Below are positions 1-5,299 of a stretch of 5,822 nucleotides of DNA, in pieces. Made by a program: the position numbers and the translations under genes. The notes beneath the pieces are model-generated. The model worked only from the letters and a program-made list of their open reading frames with translations, made no database searches and was not told the origin of the DNA. The stretch spans positions 1 through 5,822 of the forward strand of contig JAHEAM010000263.1 of assembly GCA_024642765.1 (NCBI GenBank), written 5' to 3'. The stretch is from Planctomycetaceae bacterium (GTDB taxonomy: Bacteria; Planctomycetota; Planctomycetia; Pirellulales; Pirellulaceae). Positions within the stretch are counted from its first letter, which is position 1. Each line of letters starts with the position of its first letter.

Positions 1-65
1 CTTTTTTTATGCGCTCGCAGTACGACCAGTTTACCTTAGCGTGATTTGAAGAGTTGGCAATTTAG

Positions 66-71
66 TATACT
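66..71 (+). promoter_or_regulatory. possible -10 element of the activator gene
   Basis: TATACT matches the bacterial -10 consensus TATAAT at five of six positions and ends eight bases before the ATG at 80. No good -35 partner is visible at 16-18 bp; the nearest candidate, TTTGAA at 45-50, is a poor match with a 15-bp spacer. If this box is used, transcription would start almost on the start codon and give a leaderless or nearly leaderless message, which would agree with the absence of a Shine-Dalgarno sequence. The box could also be chance in an AT-rich leader. Confidence 0.25.
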
Positions 72-79
72 CTGACGCT

Positions 80-1141
80 ATGCAAGCAACGAACGTTATG
101 GATCCCTCTGAATTTGGCCTGATCGGTGAAAGCTCACCAATGCGCGAGGTCTATCGACTGACGGCGAAGGCTGCGGTTTCAAACGCATCGGTGTTGTTAC
201 TTGGCGAAACGGGAACAGGCAAAGAACTCATCGCTGGCGCGCTCCACCATTTGAGTCCGCGAAACACGGGCCCATTCGTTCGCGTCAATTGCGGGGCACT
301 TCCGGAGACGCTGCTAGATAGCGAATTGTTCGGACACGTGAAAGGCAGTTTTACCGATGCGATGCGCGATCGAACGGGCAGGTTCGAGGCCGCGACGGGC
401 GGCACGATTTTTCTGGACGAAATCAATTCCACGAGCACGACGCTGCAAGTGAAATTGTTGCGCGTTTTACAAGAGCGCGAGTTCGAACGAGTTGGTGATT
501 CGAGTTCGATCGAAGTCGACGTTCGCGTGATCGCCGCCAGCAATTGCGATCTGACGAAAGAAATTGCCGAAGGTCGCTTTCGCGAGGATTTGTTTTGGCG
601 GCTCAACGTCTTGCCGATTCAACTGCCGCCGCTGCGGCGCCGAGGGCACGACATCGAATTGTTGGTCCGACATTTTTTGCAAATGTATAGCCAGTCGAAC
701 GATCGAGTTGTTTCGGATGTTGAACCAGCTGCCTTGCGGAAGATGCTGGAGTACACTTGGCCGGGAAATGTTCGCGAGCTGCAAAACTACGTTGAACGCG
801 CCGTGGTCTTGGCCGATTCGAACATGCTTTCGATGGACTTATTGCCCCAATGTATTACAGGAGACGCCCAAGCTGCACAGGCGGCCGTCTTTCGCCCAAC
901 GGATGACCAGTCGTTGATCCGCGAATTTGTGTTTAGTGGAATTTCGAAAGCCCCCCGCGACGCTACAGACTTGCACGAAAAAATTGTAAATAGTGTTGAA
1001 AAAGAACTCTTGGGCCAAGTCCTCGCAGCCACCAACGGCATCCAAACCAAAGCTGCCAAACGCCTCGGCATGAACCGCAACACACTCTACAAAAAACTCA
1101 AAGAATACGGACTCGAGAAATCCGACGACGAGCAAACGTAG
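80..1141 (+). CDS. sigma-54-dependent transcriptional activator, AAA+ and Fis-type HTH only
   Basis: A bacterial enhancer-binding protein that would use ATP hydrolysis to remodel sigma-54 RNA polymerase at -24/-12 promoters. The AAA+ core fills residues about 13-245: Walker A GETGTGKE at 42-49, a sigma-54 contact loop reading GSFTDA at 89-94, Walker B GGTIFLDEI at 107-115, a sensor I region around RVIAASN at 149-155, an arginine-finger region FREDLFWRLN at 167-176, and sensor II WPGNVREL at 227-234. A Fis-type helix-turn-helix occupies about 323-345 (AAKRLGMNRNTLYKKL). At 353 residues it has only about 12 residues before the AAA+ core, so it has no receiver, GAF or PAS domain and resembles PspF in layout. 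Its trigger must come from elsewhere: a partner protein, its own level or an unlinked kinase. The loop departs from GAFTGA by A-to-S and G-to-D. The ATG at 80 has no Shine-Dalgarno sequence; an in-frame ATG at 98 is the alternative start and would cost only six residues. The regulon is unknown. Confidence 0.93.
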   Translation: MQATNVMDPSEFGLIGESSPMREVYRLTAKAAVSNASVLLLGETGTGKELIAGALHHLSPRNTGPFVRVNCGALPETLLDSELFGHVKGSFTDAMRDRTGRFEAATGGTIFLDEINSTSTTLQVKLLRVLQEREFERVGDSSSIEVDVRVIAASNCDLTKEIAEGRFREDLFWRLNVLPIQLPPLRRRGHDIELLVRHFLQMYSQSNDRVVSDVEPAALRKMLEYTWPGNVRELQNYVERAVVLADSNMLSMDLLPQCITGDAQAAQAAVFRPTDDQSLIREFVFSGISKAPRDATDLHEKIVNSVEKELLGQVLAATNGIQTKAAKRLGMNRNTLYKKLKEYGLEKSDDEQT

Positions 1142-1384
1142 GGTGTTTGAAGCGGGCGAGCTTGCAGAACTGACCCATAGAAAAAAACGTCTATCACTCG
1201 ACTAGATAGCGCCGCATCAACCCAGCCCGTGTAACACAACATCACGCTGTAATTCAAAGGTTAATCAGTGCATCGATTGGCGTGCTTCGCAGACGTGTCG
1301 AATGAGATCGGCATCGTGATTCTTGACCAAGCTAAACAAGGTGTACCAAAGCAATTCAAAAAACGCCCGCTTCACAAACCCTAC
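1138..1384. repeat. imperfect inverted repeat pair, 21-bp arms 205 bp apart
   Basis: The left arm is 1138-1158 on the plus strand and the right arm is 1364-1384 read on the minus strand. Both begin GTAGGGT and end TGAAGCGGGCG, and they match at 19 of 21 positions; the two differences lie in the middle (GTT against TTG). The left arm includes the TAG stop codon of the activator gene. Sequence similarity does not extend past the arms, no target-site duplication is obvious, and the 205 bp between them contain no transposase. This could be two copies of a short dispersed intergenic repeat, or the ends of a small non-autonomous element. By-eye matching supports the pair itself; its nature is inference. 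Confidence 0.5.
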
Positions 1385-1390
1385 TTGGCT
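1265..1390 (-). pseudogene. possible coding remnant of unknown origin
   Basis: On the minus strand the reading frame ending at TGA 1265-1267 gives a protein-like tail. It passes through AFFELLWYTLFSLVKNHDA and ends in LIRHVCEARQSMH. The codons look ordinary for this genome and the residue pattern alternates hydrophobic and charged groups as in a helix. Further upstream the same frame crosses the hairpin and then overlaps the methyltransferase gene out of frame, so the full 112-residue frame is unlikely to be an intact gene. I do not recognise the family. Chance open frame is equally possible. Confidence 0.15.
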
Positions 1391-1408
1391 ACTAGGAATT
1401 CCAACTTC

Positions 1409-1456
1409 AGGCCAGAGGCCGATACAAAAATTGACGGTGTTGAGAGCCTCCGGCCT
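1409..1456 (-). repeat. hairpin, 12-bp stem, minus-strand RNA
   Basis: On the minus strand, AGGCCGGAGGCT (1456-1445) faces GGCCTCTGGCCT (1420-1409) across a 24-base loop. In RNA made from the minus strand all 12 positions pair, two of them as G-U wobbles. In plus-strand RNA those two positions become A-C mismatches, so the structure favours transcripts from the methyltransferase side. It starts about 80 bases past that gene's stop codon. An outer GGAATTC pairing (1482-1476 with 1401-1395) could extend it. There is no T tract right after the stem, so it is not a standard rho-independent terminator. It may be a 3'-UTR structure or a copy of a dispersed planctomycete repeat. Confidence 0.5.
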
Positions 1457-1535
1457 GGTAAGTGTTCGCGCCGCCGAATTCCTCTCTTTGGGTTTGCCAG
1501 CTTTGAGCTGCCATTGCTCTTGCTCGTCCCCGAGT

Positions 1536-2147
1536 TCAATTCGCGTCGGGGACTTGGAGCGGGACTGTCCATCGATAAACAAAATGGATGTCGGATTCGC
1601 CAAGTTTCAATTCCGTTTTCTTTTCAGGCGGCAGGTCGTGAATGTCGCCAATTCCACTGTCATGCGAAACGAGTCTTGAGCCCGGCTTCATCTTTTGAAA
1701 CTGAGGAATCATTTCTTTTTGTAGCTGGGGCAACAGGTACATCATAATGACGGACGCGTGGCTCATATCGAGCGTGAGAATGTCCTGGACTTCAAACGTC
1801 ACAAGGTGATCGACGCCTTGATCGATCGCATTCTGTCTGGACTTTTCGACAAGTTCGGGGTCGAGATCGTAACCGACTCCTTTGCAACCGGTTTTCGCAG
1901 CAGCAGTAATCAGGATTCGGCCATCCCCACAACCCAAATCTAAAACAAAATCATCCTCTTTGATTTCGGCGAGCGCGATCATCGCTTCGATTACTGGGTC
2001 CGGTGTAAAAATGATTGGCGCGTTAACGGCCGGTCGCTCGATCGCTGCCGTTCGGTCTGGGGTGCGGCCGGCGTAGTAATAAAAGCCAATGAGCGCGACG
2101 CCGAGGCAAAAGACAATGGGCGCAAGAACTTTGTTCAGTTGTTTCAT
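1536..2147 (-). CDS. membrane-anchored class I SAM-dependent methyltransferase
   Basis: A 203-residue protein with a compact Rossmann-type methyltransferase domain behind one hydrophobic segment. Residues about 8-25 (APIVFCLGVALIGFYYYAG) form a membrane anchor or uncleaved signal. After a short linker, the domain begins near IFTPDPVIEAM at 46-56. Motif I is VLDLGCGDGR at 68-77, the acidic ribose-binding position is in YDLDPE at 93-98, motif II is around QDILTLD at 121-127, and LVSHD stands at 159-163. The domain closes with FVYRWTVPL at 189-197. The motifs should bind SAM; the acceptor is unknown. The layout, with a hydrophobic lead, a TP/VP segment and a minimal fold, recalls the FAM173/ATPSCKMT lysine methyltransferases, so a membrane or membrane-bound protein is a plausible substrate, but this is inference. 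The charges around the anchor do not settle its orientation; a cytoplasmic catalytic domain is expected because SAM is cytoplasmic. No Shine-Dalgarno sequence precedes the ATG. It is transcribed away from the phzF-like gene and toward the activator. Confidence 0.9.
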   Translation of the reverse strand: MKQLNKVLAPIVFCLGVALIGFYYYAGRTPDRTAAIERPAVNAPIIFTPDPVIEAMIALAEIKEDDFVLDLGCGDGRILITAAAKTGCKGVGYDLDPELVEKSRQNAIDQGVDHLVTFEVQDILTLDMSHASVIMMYLLPQLQKEMIPQFQKMKPGSRLVSHDSGIGDIHDLPPEKKTELKLGESDIHFVYRWTVPLQVPDAN

Positions 2148-2531
2148 GATTAAGCTGATGCTGAGAGGAGGGTCGGATTCTTAAAGTACAAAAAGGAATT
2201 TCATCAACGAGAATCAGGAGATTGTGGGCTGGAGATTCAGGGAAGTCAATTCGAAACGTCGAAAAAGTTTGTGAGAAATCGCAAAAGGAAAGGAATGCTA
2301 CGTAAGGACAATCCCAATGGCTAGTTATCGAATCTTTGTTTGTCGTTTTGACCGACCAAAACATTGCCCAAAAAAAATACTCGTGAGTTCGAATTTTGGC
2401 CAAGCCGTTACGGACCCGTTAGTTAAGCCGAATGGATTGTCTTTTTTGCGTCTGGCTACGGCTCTTGTTTACAGTGGCGCGATTTGGTTTTCGTTACAAT
2501 GGTGTGGGTTATCAACGCGACTTAATACGAA
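2148..2531. other. divergent intergenic region
   Basis: These 384 bp separate the start codons of the methyltransferase (-) and the PhzF-like gene (+), so promoters in both directions should lie here. For the plus-strand gene the best -10 candidate is TACAAT at 2495-2500, 31 bases before the ATG; TTTACA at 2468-2473 lies 21 bp upstream of it, too far for a normal -35. For the minus-strand gene I see no convincing promoter. Open frames run through the region on both strands but look like chance. A dyad is listed separately, and GGAGATT occurs twice at about 2218-2240. Confidence 0.6.
2345..2362. promoter_or_regulatory. dyad GTTTTG-N6-CAAAAC, possible operator
   Basis: Two perfect six-base arms (2345-2350 and 2357-2362) flank a six-base centre, ACCGAC. 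The site is roughly in the middle of the divergent region, about 170 bp before the PhzF-like ATG and about 200 bp before the methyltransferase ATG. An 18-bp dyad of this shape suits a dimeric regulator, but it could also form a small RNA hairpin or be chance. No second copy is visible in the window. Confidence 0.25.
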
Positions 2532-3335
2532 ATGGACAAATTGAAAATACCGATCTACCAAGTGGATGCGTTTGCGTCGAAGATTTTTGGTGGGAACCCT
2601 GCCGCCGTTTGTATTTTGGACTCGTGGCTGGACGACGAAACGCTGCAAGCGATCGCCGCAGAAAACAATTTGTCAGAGACCGCGTTTTTGGTAAAGGCAA
2701 ACAGCGACCACGAGTATGAAATCCGTTGGCTCACACCCGTCACCGAGGTCGCATTGTGCGGGCACGCAACTTTAGCCAGTAGCTATGTTTTGTTTGAATG
2801 CCGAGGCCACTCAAGCAAAGAGATAGTTTTTCACACCCGAAAAAGCGGTCAACTGAAAGTGTCGAAAATCAATGACGGCCTCTTCGAATTGGACTTTCCT
2901 GCGCGTGAAACGCAACAGCGAACGGCACCCAGCGGTCTTTGCGATGCAATTGGAATCGATCCCGAGGCGGTGTTCCTTGCAAACGAAGACTTCATGTTAG
3001 TGCTAAACAACGAGCTGGATGTGCACCGGATAAGTCCGAATTTCAATGCGCTTTCCCAAGTGGAATGCCGAGGCGTGATTGTTACTGCCCCCGGCGAGAA
3101 TAGCGATTTTGTGTCTAGATTTTTTGCTCCACGTGTTGGCATCAACGAAGATCCCGTGACCGGTTCGGCACATTGTGCTTTGATTCCCTATTGGTCTGAC
3201 AGGCTTCGTAGGGATCGTCTTCTCGCGCGCCAAATTTCAGCGCGCGGCGGAGAATTGTTTTGCGAGAACTCTAGTGGTCGCGTCAAGATCGCCGGCCGGG
3301 CCGTTTTGTTTTTTGAAGGTGAGATAACGATATGA
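2532..3335 (+). CDS. PhzF-family isomerase-like protein
   Basis: A 267-residue member of the PhzF/YddE fold, two similar half-barrels related to diaminopimelate epimerase; members catalyse cofactor-free proton transfer and many have no known substrate. The N-terminal half opens with IYQVDAF at 8-14 and FGGNPAAV at 19-26, then NNLSETAF at 45-52, whose E49 matches the catalytic glutamate of PhzF, and CGHATLAS at 76-83, whose H78 matches the active-site histidine. The second half carries EDPVTGSAHC at 206-215 with D207 at the active-site aspartate position. All key residues are present, so the enzyme is probably active. No phenazine genes are nearby, and a phenazine role is not implied. The start is firm: an in-frame TAA lies at 2523-2525 and no other start codon lies between. 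No Shine-Dalgarno sequence is visible. Its last bases overlap the next gene, so both are probably on one transcript. The usual length for the family is about 260-300 residues, so it is full length. Confidence 0.93.
   Translation: MDKLKIPIYQVDAFASKIFGGNPAAVCILDSWLDDETLQAIAAENNLSETAFLVKANSDHEYEIRWLTPVTEVALCGHATLASSYVLFECRGHSSKEIVFHTRKSGQLKVSKINDGLFELDFPARETQQRTAPSGLCDAIGIDPEAVFLANEDFMLVLNNELDVHRISPNFNALSQVECRGVIVTAPGENSDFVSRFFAPRVGINEDPVTGSAHCALIPYWSDRLRRDRLLARQISARGGELFCENSSGRVKIAGRAVLFFEGEITI
3315..3323 (+). promoter_or_regulatory. Shine-Dalgarno-like sequence inside the phzF-like gene
   Basis: GAAGGTGAG lies eight bases before the ATG at 3332 and resembles AAGGAGG-type sites. It supports that start and, with the ATGA overlap, points to translational coupling. 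The PhzF-like gene itself has no comparable site. Confidence 0.5.
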
Positions 3336-5161
3336 AACTAACGAAACTACTCACGGTATTCATTATCATCTTGTCGACAATTCCGATCGAAGCGACATTG
3401 ATTCAGGAAGTGACCCTGCATGTTGCTGCGGACGGCAACGACAGCAACCAAGGGACTCAGGACTCGCCGTTCGCTTCTTTGATCGCTGCGAAAAATCATG
3501 TGCGACAGCTGATTGCTGCGGGATTGAATACAGATGTTCGCGTGGTGGTTCATTCCGGAACCTATTTTCTGGACGAGTCGCTGGTGTTTTCCTATCAGGA
3601 TGCACCGTCGCCGAAATATTCGATCGCCTATTCAGCCGCTGCAAACGAAGTGGTTATCGTGAGCGGTGGAATTCCAATCAGCAAATGGGAGCGCGATCGC
3701 GTCGGTCGTTGGGTTGCGGATTTGCCTCGAGAACTGCCTGCGCCGGAAACTATTCGACAACTGTTTTATGCCGACGAAACGCTGCATCGCGCGCGAACAC
3801 CAAACGAAGGATACTTTCGAGTCACAGCCGCCGGCGAAGACCACCGCACGTCATTTCAATTCGACCCTAATCAATGGCAACCGTCCGGATCAATGGTCGG
3901 TGCAGAGATTGCACTTCTTCATGATTGGTCCATGTCACGAATCTTGATTTCGGAACGAGATGCAACGTCCCACACGGTGAAGCTCGCCAATCGTGTCGGT
4001 GCTCAACATGACTTCTTTCGCATCGATGGTTTTGAAGCCAACCCAAGGTTCTTTGTCGAAAACGCTCGCGAGTTGTTGGATGCAAAAGGCGAGTTTTTTT
4101 GTGAGCTCGAAACCCGAAAGGTCTTCGCCAATTTCGATGACAATGAACCACCGAAATCCAACCAGGTTATCGTACCTCGTTTGCAGGAGCTGATTCGAAT
4201 CGAAGGAACGCCCGAGAATCCTGTCTCGGGACTGCGTTTTGAGGGCCTTCAGTTTCGCCATACACTCTGCGCAATACCGAGTACCGGATACGCGGGCATT
4301 CAAGCGAGTTTTTTTGAAACGCGCCGCACGCCAGAAAACGCGGCGTCCCAATCCGACCCAACAACCGAATCGGGCCATTCCCGAGTCGCAGCCGCCATCA
4401 CAAGTACGAATGCCGAGAACTGTAAGATTTTCAATTGTCACCTAAGCCAAATCGGTGGTGGTGCGATTTACTTAGATCGGCAAACCGACCATTTTGAAAT
4501 CAACGCTTGTACGATCAACGATGTTGGCGGGTGCGGCATCATGATCGGAGAGACTGTGACACGGCCAAAAATCGAGAGCCGGGATGAGTCTTGCCACCAC
4601 AATTCTGTGGACGGTTGTACGATAAAACGTTGCGGGCAGATCTTATTCGGAAGTGTCGGGATTTGGATCGGCATCGCAAACAACACGACTATCAAAAACT
4701 GCAATGTGAGCGAGCTGCCCTATTCTGGAGTCTCGGTCGGTTGGCGGTGGGATGATCAACCCTCAGGCTGCTTTGGCAATCAAATCCGCGACAACGAAAT
4801 CGATCACGTCATGCAAATTCTTTCCGACGGTGCGGGCATTTACACCCTGGGTCGACAGTCTGGAACGGCATTAACCGGCAACCGAATTCACAATATTCCA
4901 ATTAACGCGGGCCGTGCGGAAAGCAACGGTATTTTTATGGACGAAGGCAGCACGGAAATCTTGGTGGAAGGAAATACGATTTTTCAAACGGCACGCAGTC
5001 CCATTCGATTCCACAAAGCGGGACGCAACGAAATCCGCGAGAATCGACTGTTGTTGCTGCCAGGAATCGAGCCGTTTACGTTCAATAGCACCCCCCAAGA
5101 AGTGATCGTCTTCACGAAGAACGATATCCAAAATGCTGCAAAGGACACGCCCGACAATTGA
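3332..5161 (+). CDS. secreted right-handed parallel beta-helix protein, GH141-like
   Basis: A 609-residue exported protein that probably acts on polysaccharide outside the cytoplasm. Residues 1-21 form a Sec signal peptide (KLTK, then a hydrophobic run, then PIEA with likely cleavage near 21); there is no lipobox. An opening HVAADGNDSNQGTQDSPFASL segment at 30-50 and VVVHSGTYFL at 71-80 are typical of extracellular beta-helix enzymes. A middle part has GRWVADLP at 125-132 and RQLFYAD..LHRARTPNEG at 142-160, which I associate with GH141-type proteins. The helix coils run from about 355 to 575, including YSGVSVGWRW at 464-473, DGAGIYTLG at 499-507 and GIFMDEGS at 533-540. D499 and D537, 38 residues apart, are candidate catalytic acids; GH141 includes an alpha-L-fucosidase, but substrate cannot be read from sequence here. 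A low-complexity stretch near 331-350 looks like a surface loop. The start overlaps the PhzF-like stop as ATGA. A polysaccharide lyase or non-catalytic beta-helix protein is the alternative. Confidence 0.85.
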   Translation: MKLTKLLTVFIIILSTIPIEATLIQEVTLHVAADGNDSNQGTQDSPFASLIAAKNHVRQLIAAGLNTDVRVVVHSGTYFLDESLVFSYQDAPSPKYSIAYSAAANEVVIVSGGIPISKWERDRVGRWVADLPRELPAPETIRQLFYADETLHRARTPNEGYFRVTAAGEDHRTSFQFDPNQWQPSGSMVGAEIALLHDWSMSRILISERDATSHTVKLANRVGAQHDFFRIDGFEANPRFFVENARELLDAKGEFFCELETRKVFANFDDNEPPKSNQVIVPRLQELIRIEGTPENPVSGLRFEGLQFRHTLCAIPSTGYAGIQASFFETRRTPENAASQSDPTTESGHSRVAAAITSTNAENCKIFNCHLSQIGGGAIYLDRQTDHFEINACTINDVGGCGIMIGETVTRPKIESRDESCHHNSVDGCTIKRCGQILFGSVGIWIGIANNTTIKNCNVSELPYSGVSVGWRWDDQPSGCFGNQIRDNEIDHVMQILSDGAGIYTLGRQSGTALTGNRIHNIPINAGRAESNGIFMDEGSTEILVEGNTIFQTARSPIRFHKAGRNEIRENRLLLLPGIEPFTFNSTPQEVIVFTKNDIQNAAKDTPDN

Positions 5162-5211
5162 AAATCCAGGAAACAATTCAACAAAAACTTCGTTGGTTCA
5201 ATCCGTGATAT

Positions 5212-5227
5212 ACCCAATACTTTTGGT
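5212..5227. repeat. imperfect dyad centred on TACT
   Basis: ACCCAA and TTTGGT face each other across TACT with one mismatch. This is the first of two dyads in the spacer that share a TACT centre; their centres are 21 bp apart. It lies 73-88 bases before the cytochrome gene start. It may be a regulator site or a small RNA hairpin at the end of the beta-helix gene transcript; there is no T tract to make it a terminator. Confidence 0.3.
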
Positions 5228-5271
5228 GAACATATTGATACTTCAATAGTACCCTTCCATACTTCATACTT
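5217..5271 (+). repeat. four ATACTT copies, three at 21-bp period
   Basis: ATACTT occurs at 5217, 5238, 5259 and 5266. The first three are spaced exactly 21 bp, two turns of DNA, and the fourth follows after 7 bp, a third of that interval. The last three copies continue as ATACTTC. The array ends 28 bases before the ATG at 5300, where a regulator of the cytochrome gene could bind. Same-face spacing of short direct repeats is known from response-regulator sites, but no regulator can be named. Confidence 0.35.
5233..5248. repeat. perfect dyad TATTGA-TACT-TCAATA
   Basis: Six-base arms pair perfectly around the centre TACT and contain the second ATACTT copy. As DNA this is a 16-bp operator-like dyad; as RNA it would be a weak AU-rich hairpin with a four-base loop. 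It has no following T run, so I do not call it a terminator. Confidence 0.35.
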
Positions 5272-5286
5272 CCAACGAGTTGGTTT

Positions 5287-5293
5287 AAAGGTG
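5287..5293 (+). promoter_or_regulatory. Shine-Dalgarno-like sequence before the cytochrome gene
   Basis: AAAGGTG ends six bases before the ATG at 5300. Its resemblance to the site before the beta-helix gene supports this start codon, as does the signal peptide that begins right after it. Confidence 0.45.
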
Positions 5294-5299
5294 TTGAAC

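Larger units (their letters stand above)
1142..1535. other. intergenic region with no supported gene
   Basis: This 394-bp stretch lies between two converging genes, the activator (+) and the methyltransferase (-). Open frames cross it on both strands, but each runs into the methyltransferase sequence in a different frame and none has a recognisable domain. The plus strand near 1175-1216 has two weak, mutually exclusive five-base stems: ATAGA with TCTAT, and CTATC with GATAG. Neither is followed by a T tract. No rho-independent terminator is convincing for either converging gene. The most structured parts are the inverted repeat arms and the hairpin, listed separately. Confidence 0.6.

Noticed and set aside
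55..71. TTGGCA as the start of a sigma-54 promoter before the activator
   Set aside because: The required GC at the -12 position, 12 bases after the GG, is absent; other TGGC occurrences checked by eye also fail at -12.
1175..1216. terminator after the activator gene
   Set aside because: The stems are only five bases, compete with each other and are not followed by a T tract.
1265..1603. 112-residue minus-strand open frame taken as a whole gene
   Set aside because: It overlaps the end of the methyltransferase out of frame and crosses a strong hairpin; only its last part looks protein-like, and that is listed as a possible remnant.
1268..1747. 159-residue plus-strand open frame
   Set aside because: Its second half is antisense to the methyltransferase, whose motifs are clear, and it has no recognisable domain or start signal.
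2023..2403. 126-residue minus-strand open frame
   Set aside because: It overlaps the N-terminal part of the methyltransferase in another frame and its translation is low-complexity with no family resemblance.
2317..2719. plus-strand open frames in the divergent region
   Set aside because: They end inside or run antiframe to the PhzF-like gene, which has all its active-site motifs.
3935..4441. 168-residue minus-strand open frame
   Set aside because: It lies wholly antisense within the beta-helix gene and its composition is that of an antisense shadow.
5193..5221. TTGGTT-N17-AATACT as a promoter for the cytochrome gene
   Set aside because: The spacing is ideal, but the -35 matches consensus at three of six positions and the -10 at four of six, which is near chance in an AT-rich spacer.
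5217..5271. CRISPR or plasmid-type iterons
   Set aside because: The repeated unit is only six or seven bases, with no conserved longer repeat, no spacers and no replication gene nearby.
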